A program made the translations under genes and the position numbers. A DNA stretch of 64,000 bases from assembly GCA_002337055.1 (NCBI GenBank), contig DDFG01000005.1, positions 633,037 through 697,036 of the forward strand, written 5' to 3'. A model generated the notes under the pieces. It had not been told where the DNA came from. It saw nothing but the letters and a program-made list of their open reading frames with translations, and ran no database searches. This DNA is from Betaproteobacteria bacterium UBA1934 (lineage in GTDB: Bacteria > Pseudomonadota > Gammaproteobacteria > Burkholderiales > Rhodocyclaceae). The stretch's first letter is position 1, and each line of letters opens with the position of its first letter. Positions 1 to 8,946 of this stretch are shown in pieces.

Positions 1-895
1 CCGTCAGGGCAACCGTCGGCGCCACACTGGCCGCCGAAAGTTCGACAGTCGCTGAATACCCCTTGGCCGGGTAGATCGGCAGGCGGAGACCGATCGGTCG
101 CGTCAGCAGTGGAGTGTAACTGCCCAACGCGGCCACATAGGCGTCGGCGCGAAGCGTCTCCGGCCCATGCCGACCGGTAATCACGACGCCGCTTACCCGA
201 CCGGCGACGGTCTCGATGCGGTCGATGGCCGTCTCGAAACGGAAAGTGACGCCCGCCCGTTCGCAATGCGCGGCCAGCGCCTGCGTAAAACGATGCGCAT
301 CGCCCGATTCGTCCGACGGGGTGAAATCGCCCCCGACCAATCGATGCCGGGCGGCGGCCAGCGCCGGTTCGATCTCCAGGCAACGTTCGACATCGACTGG
401 CTGGCGATCCAGCCCGAACTCCCGCATCACCCGTGCCGCCTCCACCGCACTCTCGAATTCCTTCTGATCGGTGTAGATGTGCAGAATGCCCGCCGTTCGG
501 CAGTCGTAGGCCAACGCCAGTTCCGCCCGCAGAGCCTGCAAGCAGCGCCGGCTGTGCAGGGCGAGGGCGACGATCCGGCCAATATTGGCGCGCGTGCGAG
601 AAGCCGGGCATTCGCGCAGAAAGCGCAGGCCCCACTCGAAAAAGGCCGGATCGAAACGCCAGCGCACCAGCAGAGGCGCGTCTTCGCGGCCCAGCCAGCG
701 TAGCGCCTTGCCGAGCACGTGCGGATTGGCCCACGGCTCGGCGTGCGAGACCGAAATCTGTCCGCCATTGGCAAAACTGGTTTCCATGCCGGCCGCCGGC
801 TGGCGATCGACCACCACCACTTCGTGCCCGGCCTGAGCGAGATACCATGCACCGGCAACACCCACCACGCCCGCACCGAGAACGAGAACTCGCAT
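1..895 (-). CDS. dadA: D-amino acid dehydrogenase small subunit, 5' part (cut by window edge)
   Basis: This FAD-dependent enzyme oxidatively deaminates D-amino acids (typically D-alanine) at the inner face of the membrane and passes electrons to the respiratory chain. The reading frame is open from the ATG at 893-895 to the window edge, so about 298 N-terminal residues are visible. The N-terminus reads VLVLGAGVVGVAGAWYLAQ, a Rossmann dinucleotide-binding GxGxxG fold, followed by a FANGGQIS segment typical of DadA. The start lies 15 bases after the spoT stop on the same strand, so it could be the distal gene of the spoT transcript. The C-terminus is missing. Other DAO-family oxidoreductases are the alternative, but the N-terminal pattern favours DadA. 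Confidence 0.88.
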   Translation of the reverse strand, partial: MRVLVLGAGVVGVAGAWYLAQAGHEVVVVDRQPAAGMETSFANGGQISVSHAEPWANPHVLGKALRWLGREDAPLLVRWRFDPAFFEWGLRFLRECPASRTRANIGRIVALALHSRRCLQALRAELALAYDCRTAGILHIYTDQKEFESAVEAARVMREFGLDRQPVDVERCLEIEPALAAARHRLVGGDFTPSDESGDAHRFTQALAAHCERAGVTFRFETAIDRIETVAGRVSGVVITGRHGPETLRADAYVAALGSYTPLLTRPIGLRLPIYPAKGYSATVELSAASVAPTVALT

Positions 896-910
896 GTCAG
901 AAAGCCCGAT

Positions 911-3070
911 CTACTCGTCGGATAGCTTGTTATGTTCGCGGCTGATCCGGGTCACATCGGGAATCCGCCGGAGCAAGCGCATCACCTTGGCAAGATGGGC
1001 GCGATCCGCCACCTGGATGGTGAAATACAGGATCGTGAAGAGATGCTCCGGGCGCGCATCCATCGCCACATCCTCGATGTTCGACGCGGCGTCGGCAATG
1101 CCGGCGGCGACTTGCGCCAACACCCCCCGGCTGTTTTTAACCTCGACACGGATGCCGACGTCGAACAGCTTGCCCTCTTCGGGCGCCCATTCGACCTCGA
1201 TCCACTTACCCGGTTCGTTGTGCCGGGAGCGGCGTATTTGCGGGCAATCATGGGTGTGCACGACCAGACCATGTCCCTTCCTGATCGCCCCGATGATGGG
1301 GTCGCCGGGAATCGGCTGGCAACACTTGGCAAGCTGGATCGCCATGCCCTCGCTGCCGTGGATCAGCAGTTTGCTGGCGGCCTCGACCGGGCCGCTATCT
1401 TCCCGCGCCAGAAGCCGGCGGGCCACCACGGCTGGGTTACGTTTGCCGAGGCCGATATCGGTATAGACGTCGCGCGTGTCGCGGTCGCCGTTGGCGCGCA
1501 GTAATTGTTCCCACACACCCTGTGGAATGCTTGCCGGCACGACGCCGAGTGCGAGCAGTTCCTGGTTCAACAAGCGCTCCCCAAGCGCCGAGGATTCTTC
1601 GTTGCGGATCGTGCGCAAAAAATGACGGATACGGCTGCGCGCACGACCGGTTTTGACATAGCCCAGCCAAGACGGATTGGGCGTTGCGTGAGGCTGCGTG
1701 ATGATCTCGACGACATCGCCGTTCTTCAACTCGGCGCGCAGCGGCGACAGTTCCTGATTGATGCGCGCCGCCGTGCAATGGTTGCCGATATCGCTATGCA
1801 CTGCGTAGGCAAAATCAATGGCGGTGGCGCCGGAGGGCAGGGCAAAAATCCTGCCTTTTGGCGTGAAGACGTAAACTTCGTCCGGGAAAAGGTCGATCTT
1901 GACGTTTTCAAAGAATTCGGCTGAATCGCCGCTCTGCATTTCAAGCAGGGATTGCAGCCACTTGTGTGTCTTCAGCTGGAGATCGCCCGCGCCGCCGGGC
2001 TCGCTGTCCTTGTACAACCAGTGTGCGGCGACGCCTTCCTGCGCCACCTGATGCATTTCGCGGGTACGGATCTGCACCTCGACCGGCGTGCCATACGGCC
2101 CGATCAGGGTCGTGTGCAGGGACTGATAACCGTTGGCTTTGGGCAGGGCGATGTAGTCCTTGAACTTGCCAGGCACCGGCTTGTAGAGCGCATGTAGCGC
2201 GCCCAGCGCCAGATAACAGGAGGGCACGTTGTCGACGACGACGCGAAAACCGTAGATGTCGAGCACCTGCGAAAATGACAGGTGCTTGTCCTTCATTTTG
2301 CGGTAGATCGAATAGAGGCTCTTTTCGCGCCCGAAGACATCTGCGTCGAGTTGCGCGTTGGCCAGCGTGCTCTCCAGCCCTTCGTGAATCTTGGACAGTA
2401 GTTCGCGGCGATTGCCGCGCGCTGCGCGCATCGCCTTCTTGAGCACAAGGGCACGCTGCGGGTGGATCAGTTCCAGGCAGGTATCCTGAAGCTCCCGGTA
2501 CAGCTTGTTCAGGCCCAAGCGAAGGGCAATTGGGGCGTAGATTTCCAGCGTTTCTGTCGCGATGCGGCGGCGCTTTTCCGGGCGCAGGGCCTGCATCGTC
2601 CGCAAATTGTGTTGCCGGTCGGCGAGCTTGATGAGAACGACGCGCAGATCGCGCGCCATCGCCATCAACATCTTGCGGAAATTCTCGGCCTGCGCCTCCT
2701 GATAGGAAGCAAACTCGATCTTGTCGAGCTTGGAAAGGCCATCAACCAACTCGGCCACCTGCCGGCCAAAACGCTCGCTCAGTTCGACCTTACTGGTGCC
2801 GGTGTCTTCCAGCACATCGTGCAGCAAGGCCGCCATGATCGCTTCCGCATCCATGCGCCATTCAACCACCGCACCGGCCACGGCCAGCGGGTGAGTGATA
2901 TAGGGTTCGCCGGACAGGCGACGTTGCCGTGCATGCGCCCGCTCCGCAAAGCGGTACGCGGTTTCAATGCGGGCGACGTCTTCTGCGGAGAGGTAGTCGA
3001 GACTGTCTATAAAGACCCGGTAGGCCGGGTCTTCAAGGGCGTCGGAGGCCGGCGGCAGCTCGGTTCCCAT
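911..3070 (-). CDS. spoT: Bifunctional (p)ppGpp synthetase/hydrolase (Rel/SpoT)
   Basis: Makes and degrades the stringent-response alarmone (p)ppGpp. The 719 residues show the full long-RSH order: an N-terminal HD hydrolase domain with HDVLEDT (about residue 85), a synthetase domain around 240-350, a TGS domain starting at DEVYVFTPKGRIFALPSG (about 397) and a C-terminal ACT domain. The synthetase has the basic KFKDYIALPK motif, the RFKD-like form found in bifunctional enzymes rather than the acidic form of RelA, and the HD residues are intact, so both activities are expected. It is the fourth gene of yicC-gmk-rpoZ-spoT, an order common in Proteobacteria that couples guanylate metabolism to ppGpp and to the omega subunit. 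Confidence 0.95.
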   Translation of the reverse strand: MGTELPPASDALEDPAYRVFIDSLDYLSAEDVARIETAYRFAERAHARQRRLSGEPYITHPLAVAGAVVEWRMDAEAIMAALLHDVLEDTGTSKVELSERFGRQVAELVDGLSKLDKIEFASYQEAQAENFRKMLMAMARDLRVVLIKLADRQHNLRTMQALRPEKRRRIATETLEIYAPIALRLGLNKLYRELQDTCLELIHPQRALVLKKAMRAARGNRRELLSKIHEGLESTLANAQLDADVFGREKSLYSIYRKMKDKHLSFSQVLDIYGFRVVVDNVPSCYLALGALHALYKPVPGKFKDYIALPKANGYQSLHTTLIGPYGTPVEVQIRTREMHQVAQEGVAAHWLYKDSEPGGAGDLQLKTHKWLQSLLEMQSGDSAEFFENVKIDLFPDEVYVFTPKGRIFALPSGATAIDFAYAVHSDIGNHCTAARINQELSPLRAELKNGDVVEIITQPHATPNPSWLGYVKTGRARSRIRHFLRTIRNEESSALGERLLNQELLALGVVPASIPQGVWEQLLRANGDRDTRDVYTDIGLGKRNPAVVARRLLAREDSGPVEAASKLLIHGSEGMAIQLAKCCQPIPGDPIIGAIRKGHGLVVHTHDCPQIRRSRHNEPGKWIEVEWAPEEGKLFDVGIRVEVKNSRGVLAQVAAGIADAASNIEDVAMDARPEHLFTILYFTIQVADRAHLAKVMRLLRRIPDVTRISREHNKLSDE

Positions 3071-3087
3071 CGCCCTTCACCACGGGC

Positions 3088-3294
3088 TCAGGCTTGGCCC
3101 TTGTTGAGCATCTCCAGACCGACCTTGCCGGCCGCCATTTCGCGCAGGGCGATGACCGTCGGCTTGTCTTTCTCAGGTTCGACCAGGGGCGTGGAACCGT
3201 TGGCGAGCTGACGCGCGCGATAAGTCGCCGCCAGGGTCATCTGGAAGCGGTTGGGGATTCTCTTCAAGCAGTCGTCGACGGTGACGCGAGCCAT
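3088..3294 (-). CDS. rpoZ: DNA-directed RNA polymerase omega subunit
   Basis: Small structural subunit that helps assemble core RNA polymerase and forms part of a ppGpp-binding site. The 68-residue protein begins [19 protein letters not shown], the conserved omega N-terminus, followed by the TYRARQL helix. It lies between gmk (16 bases upstream) and spoT (17 bases downstream) on the same strand, its usual place. The length is typical for Betaproteobacteria. Confidence 0.97.
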   Translation of the reverse strand: MARVTVDDCLKRIPNRFQMTLAATYRARQLANGSTPLVEPEKDKPTVIALREMAAGKVGLEMLNKGQA

Positions 3295-3310
3295 GGCAAT
3301 ACCTCGGAAT

Positions 3311-3919
3311 TCAGTTCAGTCGGAGAAACAGCTCAGCGTGACGGGCACGCTGAACCTCCAGGCGCAACCGCGAAGCGCGGGCAATGGCGCCGAGATCGTC
3401 GAGCGCCTGGTTCAGATCGTCGTTAATAATAACATAGTCGAATTCGCCGACATGGCGCATCTCGGCTTCGGCCGCCGCCAGCCGCCGCGCGATGACTTCC
3501 TCGCTGTCGGTGCCGCGTCCGGTTAGGCGCCGCGCCAACTCGTCCAGCGAGGGCGGCAGGATGAAGATGCCGATGGCCGCCGGAAAAACGGCGCGCACCT
3601 GTTGCGCGCCCTGCCAGTCGATCTCGAGCAAAACATCGCGCCCTGCCTGCATCTGTTCCTCTATCCACAAGCGCGAAGTACCGTAGAAATTGCCGTGCAC
3701 CTCGGCCCATTCGAGAAACTCACCGCGCCGGATTCGTTCGCGGAATTCGGTGGCCGTCACGAAAAAATAGTCGCGGCCATCGACATCGCCAGGTCGGGGA
3801 GGGCGAGTCGTCAATGAAACCGACAGGCAAATGTGCGGCGCTCTTTCGAGCAGCTTTCTCACCAATGTGGTTTTGCCGGCACCGGATGGCGCCGCGACGA
3901 CATAGAGACTTCCCGCCAT
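3311..3919 (-). CDS. gmk: Guanylate kinase
   Basis: Phosphorylates GMP to GDP with ATP in the cytoplasm. The 202-residue protein opens with a P-loop, [18 protein letters not shown] (residues 7-24), then shows the GMP-binding region [18 protein letters not shown] and [13 protein letters not shown], all standard for the family. Length matches the family (about 200-207). It is 3 bases from the yicC stop and 16 bases before rpoZ, so it is probably co-transcribed. Confidence 0.97.
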   Translation of the reverse strand: MAGSLYVVAAPSGAGKTTLVRKLLERAPHICLSVSLTTRPPRPGDVDGRDYFFVTATEFRERIRRGEFLEWAEVHGNFYGTSRLWIEEQMQAGRDVLLEIDWQGAQQVRAVFPAAIGIFILPPSLDELARRLTGRGTDSEEVIARRLAAAEAEMRHVGEFDYVIINDDLNQALDDLGAIARASRLRLEVQRARHAELFLRLN

Positions 3920-3922
3920 GAC

Positions 3923-4789
3923 TTACTCCAGATTCTGGATCTGTTCCTTGATCTGCTCGATCAGCAACTTGAGTTCCATCGAGGCCTGCGACACCTCGGT
4001 GACTGCCGACTTGGAGCCTAGCGTGTTGGCTTCGCGGTTCAGTTCCTGCGTCAGGAAATCCAGCCGCTTGCCGACGGCGCCGCCCTGCTTCAACACCCGC
4101 TCGACTTCATCCAGATGCGTCACCAGGCGCGCCAGTTCTTCCGCAACGTCGATACGGTTCGCGAATACGGCGACTTCCTGGCGGATGCGCTCCTCATCGG
4201 CCGAGCTGAGCACTTCGAGCAGGCGTTGCCGCAATTTTTCGGCAAAAATGGCTTGTGCTTCCGGAATGCGCGGTGCGACGGTGGCAACAATTTCGCGCAT
4301 TCGGGCGACCCGTTCCAGCACGACGACTGCCAGTTTGCCGCCTTCCCTCACCCGGCTGGCCTTGAAGTCGGCCAGCGCCACGCGCGCCATTTCGAGAACG
4401 ACAGGCGCCAACGTCGCCGGATCAAGTGATTCTTCGCCAAACAGCCCGGGCCATCGCAACACTTCACCCACGGAAAGGCATTTTGCCTCCGGAAAATGGG
4501 CGCGCACGTCCGCCTGCAAGACCAGCAGTCTCTCCAGCGCCGCCTGTTGAATGTCGCGCGAGGCTTCGCGAGGTGCGCCAATATTCAGGTAGAGCCGGCA
4601 TTCAACCTTTCCGCGTGCGACGGTGGCGGAGATCAACTCGCGCAGCGCGGCTTCCTGCCCGCGAAAGTCTTCGTGAATCTTGAAATGCAGATCAAGAAAG
4701 CGGGAATTAACTCCCTTCAACTCGAATTGCAGGGCGCCGATGCCAACGTCGCGGGTCAGGGCCGCGTAGCCCGTCATGCTTTGGATCAT
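3923..4789 (-). CDS. yicC: YicC family endoribonuclease-like protein
   Basis: Homologue of E. coli YicC, a stress-related protein later described as an endoribonuclease. The 288-residue protein starts MIQSMTGYA, the nearly invariant family N-terminus, and ends with the DUF1732 region (LTQELNREANTLGSK, then IEQIKEQIQNLE). It is the first gene of the yicC-gmk-rpoZ-spoT run and is divergent from the kinase gene at 4866, with a 76-base spacer in between. Length and both terminal motifs are ordinary. The exact physiological substrate in this organism is unknown. Confidence 0.93.
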   Translation of the reverse strand: MIQSMTGYAALTRDVGIGALQFELKGVNSRFLDLHFKIHEDFRGQEAALRELISATVARGKVECRLYLNIGAPREASRDIQQAALERLLVLQADVRAHFPEAKCLSVGEVLRWPGLFGEESLDPATLAPVVLEMARVALADFKASRVREGGKLAVVVLERVARMREIVATVAPRIPEAQAIFAEKLRQRLLEVLSSADEERIRQEVAVFANRIDVAEELARLVTHLDEVERVLKQGGAVGKRLDFLTQELNREANTLGSKSAVTEVSQASMELKLLIEQIKEQIQNLE

Positions 4790-4865
4790 GGTGGACGATT
4801 TTCAGCTTTACAGGCGGATGCCAACGCCCGAAAATGGTTAAAGACCGCATCATACTTGCCGACAC

Positions 4866-5819
4866 ATGGCGCAACAAGCCAACCATCCGCTCCCTACCGG
4901 TTTCCGCCTCGAAGAGTATGTCATCGAGCGCCAGCTGTCGCTCGGCGGTTTTTCCATTGTCTATCTGGCCACCGACGCCGCCGACAAGCCCGTTGCCATC
5001 AAGGAGTATCTTCCCAACAGTCTCGCGCTGCGTACCGAGGGCGGCATCACGCCGGTGATTTCTCAGGAGCATCTGGGCGCGTTTCGTTATGGGATGAAGT
5101 GCTTCTTCGAGGAGGGGCGTTCGCTTGCCAAACTTTCGCATCCGAACGTCGTGCGCGTGCTGAATTTCTTTCGCGCCAACGAAACGGTTTACATGGTGAT
5201 GCAATACGAGCAGGGACGAACTCTTCAGGAGTTCATCACCAAGCATAAGAACCACATTTCGGAACGCTTTATTCGCGGCGTGTTCACGCGCTTGCTGAAC
5301 GGCTTGCGAGAAGTGCATTCCAACATGCTGCTGCATCTCGACATCAAGCCGTCGAACATCTATTTGCGCACTGACAATTCGCCCGTGCTGATCGATTTCG
5401 GCGCTGCGCGGCAGACGCTGATGAACGACCAGCCCATCCTGAAGCCGATGTATACGCCCGGCTTCGCCTCGCCTGAACACTATGGGGCGCGTAAGGAGAT
5501 GGGTCCCTGGAGCGACATCTACAGTATCGGTGCGACCATGTATGCCTGCCTCGCAGGATCGCCGCCGCAGCCCGCCGATGCGCGCCAGCAGCGCGACGAA
5601 CTTGTGCCGGCCATGCTCCGCTGGGAGGGTCAGTATTCGGATCAATTGCTTGAAATTATTGATTGGTGTCTCAACCTGAATCACCTCTATCGGCCTCAGA
5701 GCGTGTTGTCCCTGCAGAAGACGCTGGTGACGCCGGCCACTCCCCCCGCTCCCAGAGAGGAGGAGCGGCCCGCCGAAAACTGGATAGGGCGTCTTGTCGA
5801 CAAATTGCGTACAAAATGA
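4866..5819 (+). CDS. Serine/threonine protein kinase (Hanks type)
   Basis: Soluble eukaryotic-like protein kinase. In the 317 residues I see the glycine loop LGGFSIVYLA (27-36), the ATP-binding lysine in VAIKEYLPN (K46), the catalytic loop HLDIKPSNIYL (D159, N164) and the magnesium-binding DFG (D177). The usual HRD arginine is leucine (HLD), so it is a non-RD kinase unlikely to need activation-loop phosphorylation. The C-terminus is short with no membrane helix or sensor domain. Its stop overlaps the start of the PP2C phosphatase gene (ATGA at 5816-5819), so kinase and phosphatase are translationally coupled. No strong Shine-Dalgarno precedes the ATG. Substrates are not evident from context. 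Confidence 0.9.
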   Translation: MAQQANHPLPTGFRLEEYVIERQLSLGGFSIVYLATDAADKPVAIKEYLPNSLALRTEGGITPVISQEHLGAFRYGMKCFFEEGRSLAKLSHPNVVRVLNFFRANETVYMVMQYEQGRTLQEFITKHKNHISERFIRGVFTRLLNGLREVHSNMLLHLDIKPSNIYLRTDNSPVLIDFGAARQTLMNDQPILKPMYTPGFASPEHYGARKEMGPWSDIYSIGATMYACLAGSPPQPADARQQRDELVPAMLRWEGQYSDQLLEIIDWCLNLNHLYRPQSVLSLQKTLVTPATPPAPREEERPAENWIGRLVDKLRTK

Positions 5820-6733
5820 AATTCACTATTTATCAGGCCAGCCACCAGGGCGGGCGCGACAATAACGAAGATCGCATCGCGTATTGCTACTCGCGCGACG
5901 CCTTGTTAATGGTGGTGGCCGACGGTATGGGAGGCCACTATTTTGGCGAAGTCGCCGCGCAGATCGCGGTGCAAACCCTGACTGAGTCTTTCCAGCGAGA
6001 AGCGCGGCCGAGCATCGGCGATCCGTTCCGCTTTCTGCAAAGGGCAATGACCAACGCCCATTACGCGATTCTGGATTACTCCTCCGCACACCGATTGAGC
6101 GATTCGCCCCGCACAACCTGCGTGGCCTGCGTAGTGCAGGACAGCATCGCCTATTGGGCGCACGCCGGCGATTCCCGGTTGTTCCTGATGCGCGCCGGCA
6201 AGCTGATCGCCCAGACGCGCGACCATTCCCGCGTGCAACTCCTGATTGATGAAGGTGTGATCACCGAGGAACAGGCAGCCGAACACCCGGAACGCAACAA
6301 GATATACAGTTGCCTGGGTGGCGACGCGCAACCGGAAATCGACTTTTCGCGCAAGACGCCGCTAGAAGCCGGCGATGTGCTCCTGCTCTGTACCGACGGA
6401 CTGTGGGGCGTAGTTCCGGCAGAAAGCATCGCTCGCGCCCTGAAGGGGACCAACCTGATGCAGGCGGTCCCCGCCATGATGAAACAAGCGGAAAAGCTTG
6501 GCGGGCCACGTGGCGACAATCTCTCGGCCGTAGCAGTGTGCTGGGAAGAGAGCTACCACGAAACCACCGACAGTTTCGTGTCAACCCAAACCATGACTCA
6601 TGACGAAGTCACGACCAAACTCGAGGAGTTTGGTCGCCAGCCCGGTGCCAAAACAGATCTGTCGGAGGACGAGATCGAGAAAGCCATTCTCGAAATTCGC
6701 TCGACCATTGAAAAATTCAATCCTGGAAAATAA
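5816..6733 (+). CDS. PP2C-family protein phosphatase
   Basis: Metal-dependent Ser/Thr phosphatase expected to reverse the upstream kinase. Of 305 residues starting [20 protein letters not shown], the metal-site motifs are visible: [17 protein letters not shown] (about 40-51), [22 protein letters not shown] and [12 protein letters not shown]. The start is placed at 5816 because the PP2C fold begins there and the ATG overlaps the kinase stop; an in-frame ATG upstream would lie inside the kinase gene. A C-terminal extension of about 65 residues after the catalytic domain (rich in T, E and K) is not recognised and could be a target or a docking tail. Only 4 bases separate it from rph. Confidence 0.9.
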   Translation: MKFTIYQASHQGGRDNNEDRIAYCYSRDALLMVVADGMGGHYFGEVAAQIAVQTLTESFQREARPSIGDPFRFLQRAMTNAHYAILDYSSAHRLSDSPRTTCVACVVQDSIAYWAHAGDSRLFLMRAGKLIAQTRDHSRVQLLIDEGVITEEQAAEHPERNKIYSCLGGDAQPEIDFSRKTPLEAGDVLLLCTDGLWGVVPAESIARALKGTNLMQAVPAMMKQAEKLGGPRGDNLSAVAVCWEESYHETTDSFVSTQTMTHDEVTTKLEEFGRQPGAKTDLSEDEIEKAILEIRSTIEKFNPGK

Positions 6734-6737
6734 TCCC

Positions 6738-7454
6738 ATGCGCCCGAGTCAACGCCAACCGGATCAACTCCGCGAGCTTCGCATCACCCGCCATTTCACC
6801 CGCCACGCAGAAGGCGCCGTCCTGATCGAGATGGGTGATACGCACGTACTCTGCACCGCCAGTGTCGAGAGCTCGGTACCCCCATTTCTGCGCGGTGGCG
6901 GGCAGGGTTGGGTCACCGCCGAATACGGCATGTTGCCGCGCTCGACCCACACACGTTCGGCGCGCGAAGCGGCCAAGGGCAAACAGACAGGTCGCACCCA
7001 GGAAATCCAGCGTCTGATCGGACGCTCGTTGCGTGCAGTGACCGATCTCAAGGCGCTCGGCGAGCGCCAGATCACGCTCGATTGCGACGTGCTGCAAGCT
7101 GACGGCGGCACACGCTGTGCCGCGATCACCGGCGCCTGGATCGCACTCGCTGATGCCTGCGACCACCTGGTCCGGCTCGGCACGATCGCCGCCAGCCCGC
7201 TGCGCGATCACGTCGCCGCAGTGTCGGTCGGCGTTTTTCGGGGGGTCAGCGTGCTCGATCTCGACTACCCTGAGGATTCAGACTGCGACACCGACATGAA
7301 TGTGGTGATGACTGGTTCCGGTGGCCTCGTGGAAGTACAGGGCACCGCCGAGGGTGAGCCTTTCACACGGGCACGCATGACCGAACTGATCGATCTGGCG
7401 GAAACCGGCATACAGCGCCTGATCGCCGCGCAAAAGGCGGCGAAGGCAGCCTGA
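6738..7454 (+). CDS. rph: Ribonuclease PH
   Basis: Phosphorolytic 3'-5' exoribonuclease that trims tRNA 3' ends. The 238 residues begin [20 protein letters not shown] and carry the family signatures [25 protein letters not shown] and [16 protein letters not shown], with [18 protein letters not shown] and the catalytic region [15 protein letters not shown]. The start at 6738 follows the PP2C stop by 4 bases, and length is normal (about 238-240). It is followed by rdgB, a frequent rph partner in Proteobacteria. Confidence 0.97.
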   Translation: MRPSQRQPDQLRELRITRHFTRHAEGAVLIEMGDTHVLCTASVESSVPPFLRGGGQGWVTAEYGMLPRSTHTRSAREAAKGKQTGRTQEIQRLIGRSLRAVTDLKALGERQITLDCDVLQADGGTRCAAITGAWIALADACDHLVRLGTIAASPLRDHVAAVSVGVFRGVSVLDLDYPEDSDCDTDMNVVMTGSGGLVEVQGTAEGEPFTRARMTELIDLAETGIQRLIAAQKAAKAA

Positions 7455-7523
7455 TGCCTATTGCCGGGCGACCCGTCGACGCGGAAACGCCGCCCTCAAT
7501 TCAATCTCAATCCAGCCACTCGC

Positions 7524-8108
7524 ATGAAGATCGTTCTCGCCTCCAACAACGCCAAGAAGCTCGCCGAACTGACCGAAATCCTAGCGCCGTACGGTTACAA
7601 TCTCGTTCCCCAAGGTAGCCTGAGCATTCCGGAAGCCGACGAGCCTCATTGCACCTTCGTCGAAAACGCGCTGACCAAAGCCCGACATGCTGCGCGCCTT
7701 TCCGGCCTGCCGGCGCTGGCCGACGATTCCGGTCTCTGCGTAACCGCACTGGGGGGCGCACCTGGTGTCCAATCTGCCCGCTACGCGGGTGAGCCGCGTT
7801 CCGACGCACGCAATAACGCGAAGCTGCTTGATGCCTTGTCCACCACAACGGACCGGCGAGCGCATTACACCGCGGTCATCGTATTTCTCCGTCACGCGGA
7901 CGATCCACAACCGATCATCGCCGAAGGCGAATGGCACGGCCAACTTCTGGATGGCCCCCGTGGTGCAGGGGGTTTCGGCTACGACCCACTCTTTCTGGTA
8001 CCAGAACTCGGTTTGACCGCCGCCGAGATCGCCGCTGCCGAGAAACACCGGCGAAGCCACCGTGGGCAAGCCTTGCGTCAACTAACTGTCCGCCTGGCCG
8101 CTCTCTGA
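7524..8108 (+). CDS. rdgB: XTP/dITP diphosphatase (non-canonical purine NTP pyrophosphatase)
   Basis: Hydrolyses dITP, XTP and ITP to keep deaminated purines out of nucleic acids. The start is set at 7524 because MKIVLASNNAKKLAEL is the family N-terminus; an upstream in-frame ATG at 7461 would add 21 unrelated residues. Typical motifs are TFVENALTKARHA, ALADDSGLCVTALGGAPGV, SARYAG and GFGYDPLF. Length is 194 residues, ordinary for the family. It lies 69 bases downstream of rph on the same strand. Confidence 0.95.
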   Translation: MKIVLASNNAKKLAELTEILAPYGYNLVPQGSLSIPEADEPHCTFVENALTKARHAARLSGLPALADDSGLCVTALGGAPGVQSARYAGEPRSDARNNAKLLDALSTTTDRRAHYTAVIVFLRHADDPQPIIAEGEWHGQLLDGPRGAGGFGYDPLFLVPELGLTAAEIAAAEKHRRSHRGQALRQLTVRLAAL

Positions 8109-8361
8109 CACACGCCGACCAGACTGCCAGGGATAGGATGATCTAATACTTTAGTCATAGCTCTGCCCGTCCGTAAGCAATTTCCCGACAATCCAATAGT
8201 GAATGCTCGCTATTCGCAGTGATTGCAAGTCGTTTGCCCGTCGGGGCAGAATCGGGGAATAACAATGAATTATCGATAATTTGTTCGGCCCGGAAGAGAC
8301 CGCCAAAAGGTATCGATAAAGCGCCAAACGACGGCGTACTTCTATAGGGCAGCGATTTCTC
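8109..8361. promoter_or_regulatory. Gene-free spacer with repeated TATCGATAA elements
   Basis: This 253-base spacer between rdgB and the gene at 8362 is distinctly AT-richer than its neighbours. It holds a perfect 14-base palindrome AATTATCGATAATT (8268-8281), whose core TATCGATAA recurs at 8311-8319, about 50 bases before the ATG. A GTAAGCAATTTCC block lies at 8173-8185 and matches a motif at 63522. I see no convincing gene here; short open frames on the minus strand lack any recognisable protein features. It probably contains the promoter and operator of the downstream gene. Confidence 0.45.
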
Positions 8362-8919
8362 ATGAGTGATTTGATGACGAGTACAACCACCGGCGGTCAG
8401 GCTGGGGTTGCTGATCTGAGAGATATTCTGAACCAAGGATATGTCGATTACCCCGCCGGGTTAGATGAAGAAAAGTTCATCGCCAACCGGCATCCGCCGA
8501 TGTTTTTGGTGTACTCGGTTTTTCTGCGCTACTTCAAGAACGTGTACCACATGTTCGACGGTGACCTCGTGCTCGCGCTCGTGTTGGCCGAGATATGGAT
8601 GTTCAACATGGCCCGCTACTTCAATCGCACCGGGTTGCGACAGGGCGCGGACGTGCTGAGCGATCCCGAAAAACGGCGCACCTTGCTGCCCGGTTGCAAT
8701 GCCTATGCGGTCAGCCAGACCTTGGGTGTGCCCAGCGAAACGGTTCGCCGCAAAGTGCGCAAGCTCGAGCAAATGGGCTGGCTGGAACGCAATCACGACG
8801 GAGCGCTGATCGTCACGCTCAAGCTCGAGGAGCTCTTCCCTCCCGCGCTGACCTTGCAGGACATCCGCTACTTTGTTGGAACGGCGCGCATGCTCACCAC
8901 GCTGCTCGAGGACGAGTAA
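8362..8919 (+). CDS. Unrecognised protein with a winged helix-turn-helix-like segment
   Basis: I do not recognise a named family. The 185-residue protein has a hydrophobic middle (MFLVYSVFLRYFKNV, then LVLALVLAEIWMFNMARYF) and a C-terminal segment NAYAVSQTLGVPSETVRRKV followed by RKLEQMGWLER, which reads as a winged helix-turn-helix. DNA-binding regulation is therefore the likeliest role, perhaps acting on its own palindrome-bearing upstream region (8268-8319). No ligand domain is obvious; the helical N-terminal part may dimerise. It sits alone between rdgB and hemW. The function is an inference from the helix-turn-helix pattern only. Confidence 0.75.
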   Translation: MSDLMTSTTTGGQAGVADLRDILNQGYVDYPAGLDEEKFIANRHPPMFLVYSVFLRYFKNVYHMFDGDLVLALVLAEIWMFNMARYFNRTGLRQGADVLSDPEKRRTLLPGCNAYAVSQTLGVPSETVRRKVRKLEQMGWLERNHDGALIVTLKLEELFPPALTLQDIRYFVGTARMLTTLLEDE

Positions 8920-8946
8920 GCTAGCGCCACTTGCTACAATGGGAGC

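Noticed and set aside
8151..8436. Two overlapping minus-strand frames of 79 and 93 codons in the spacer before the gene at 8362
   Set aside because: No Shine-Dalgarno, no domain, and one overlaps the start of the real plus-strand gene.
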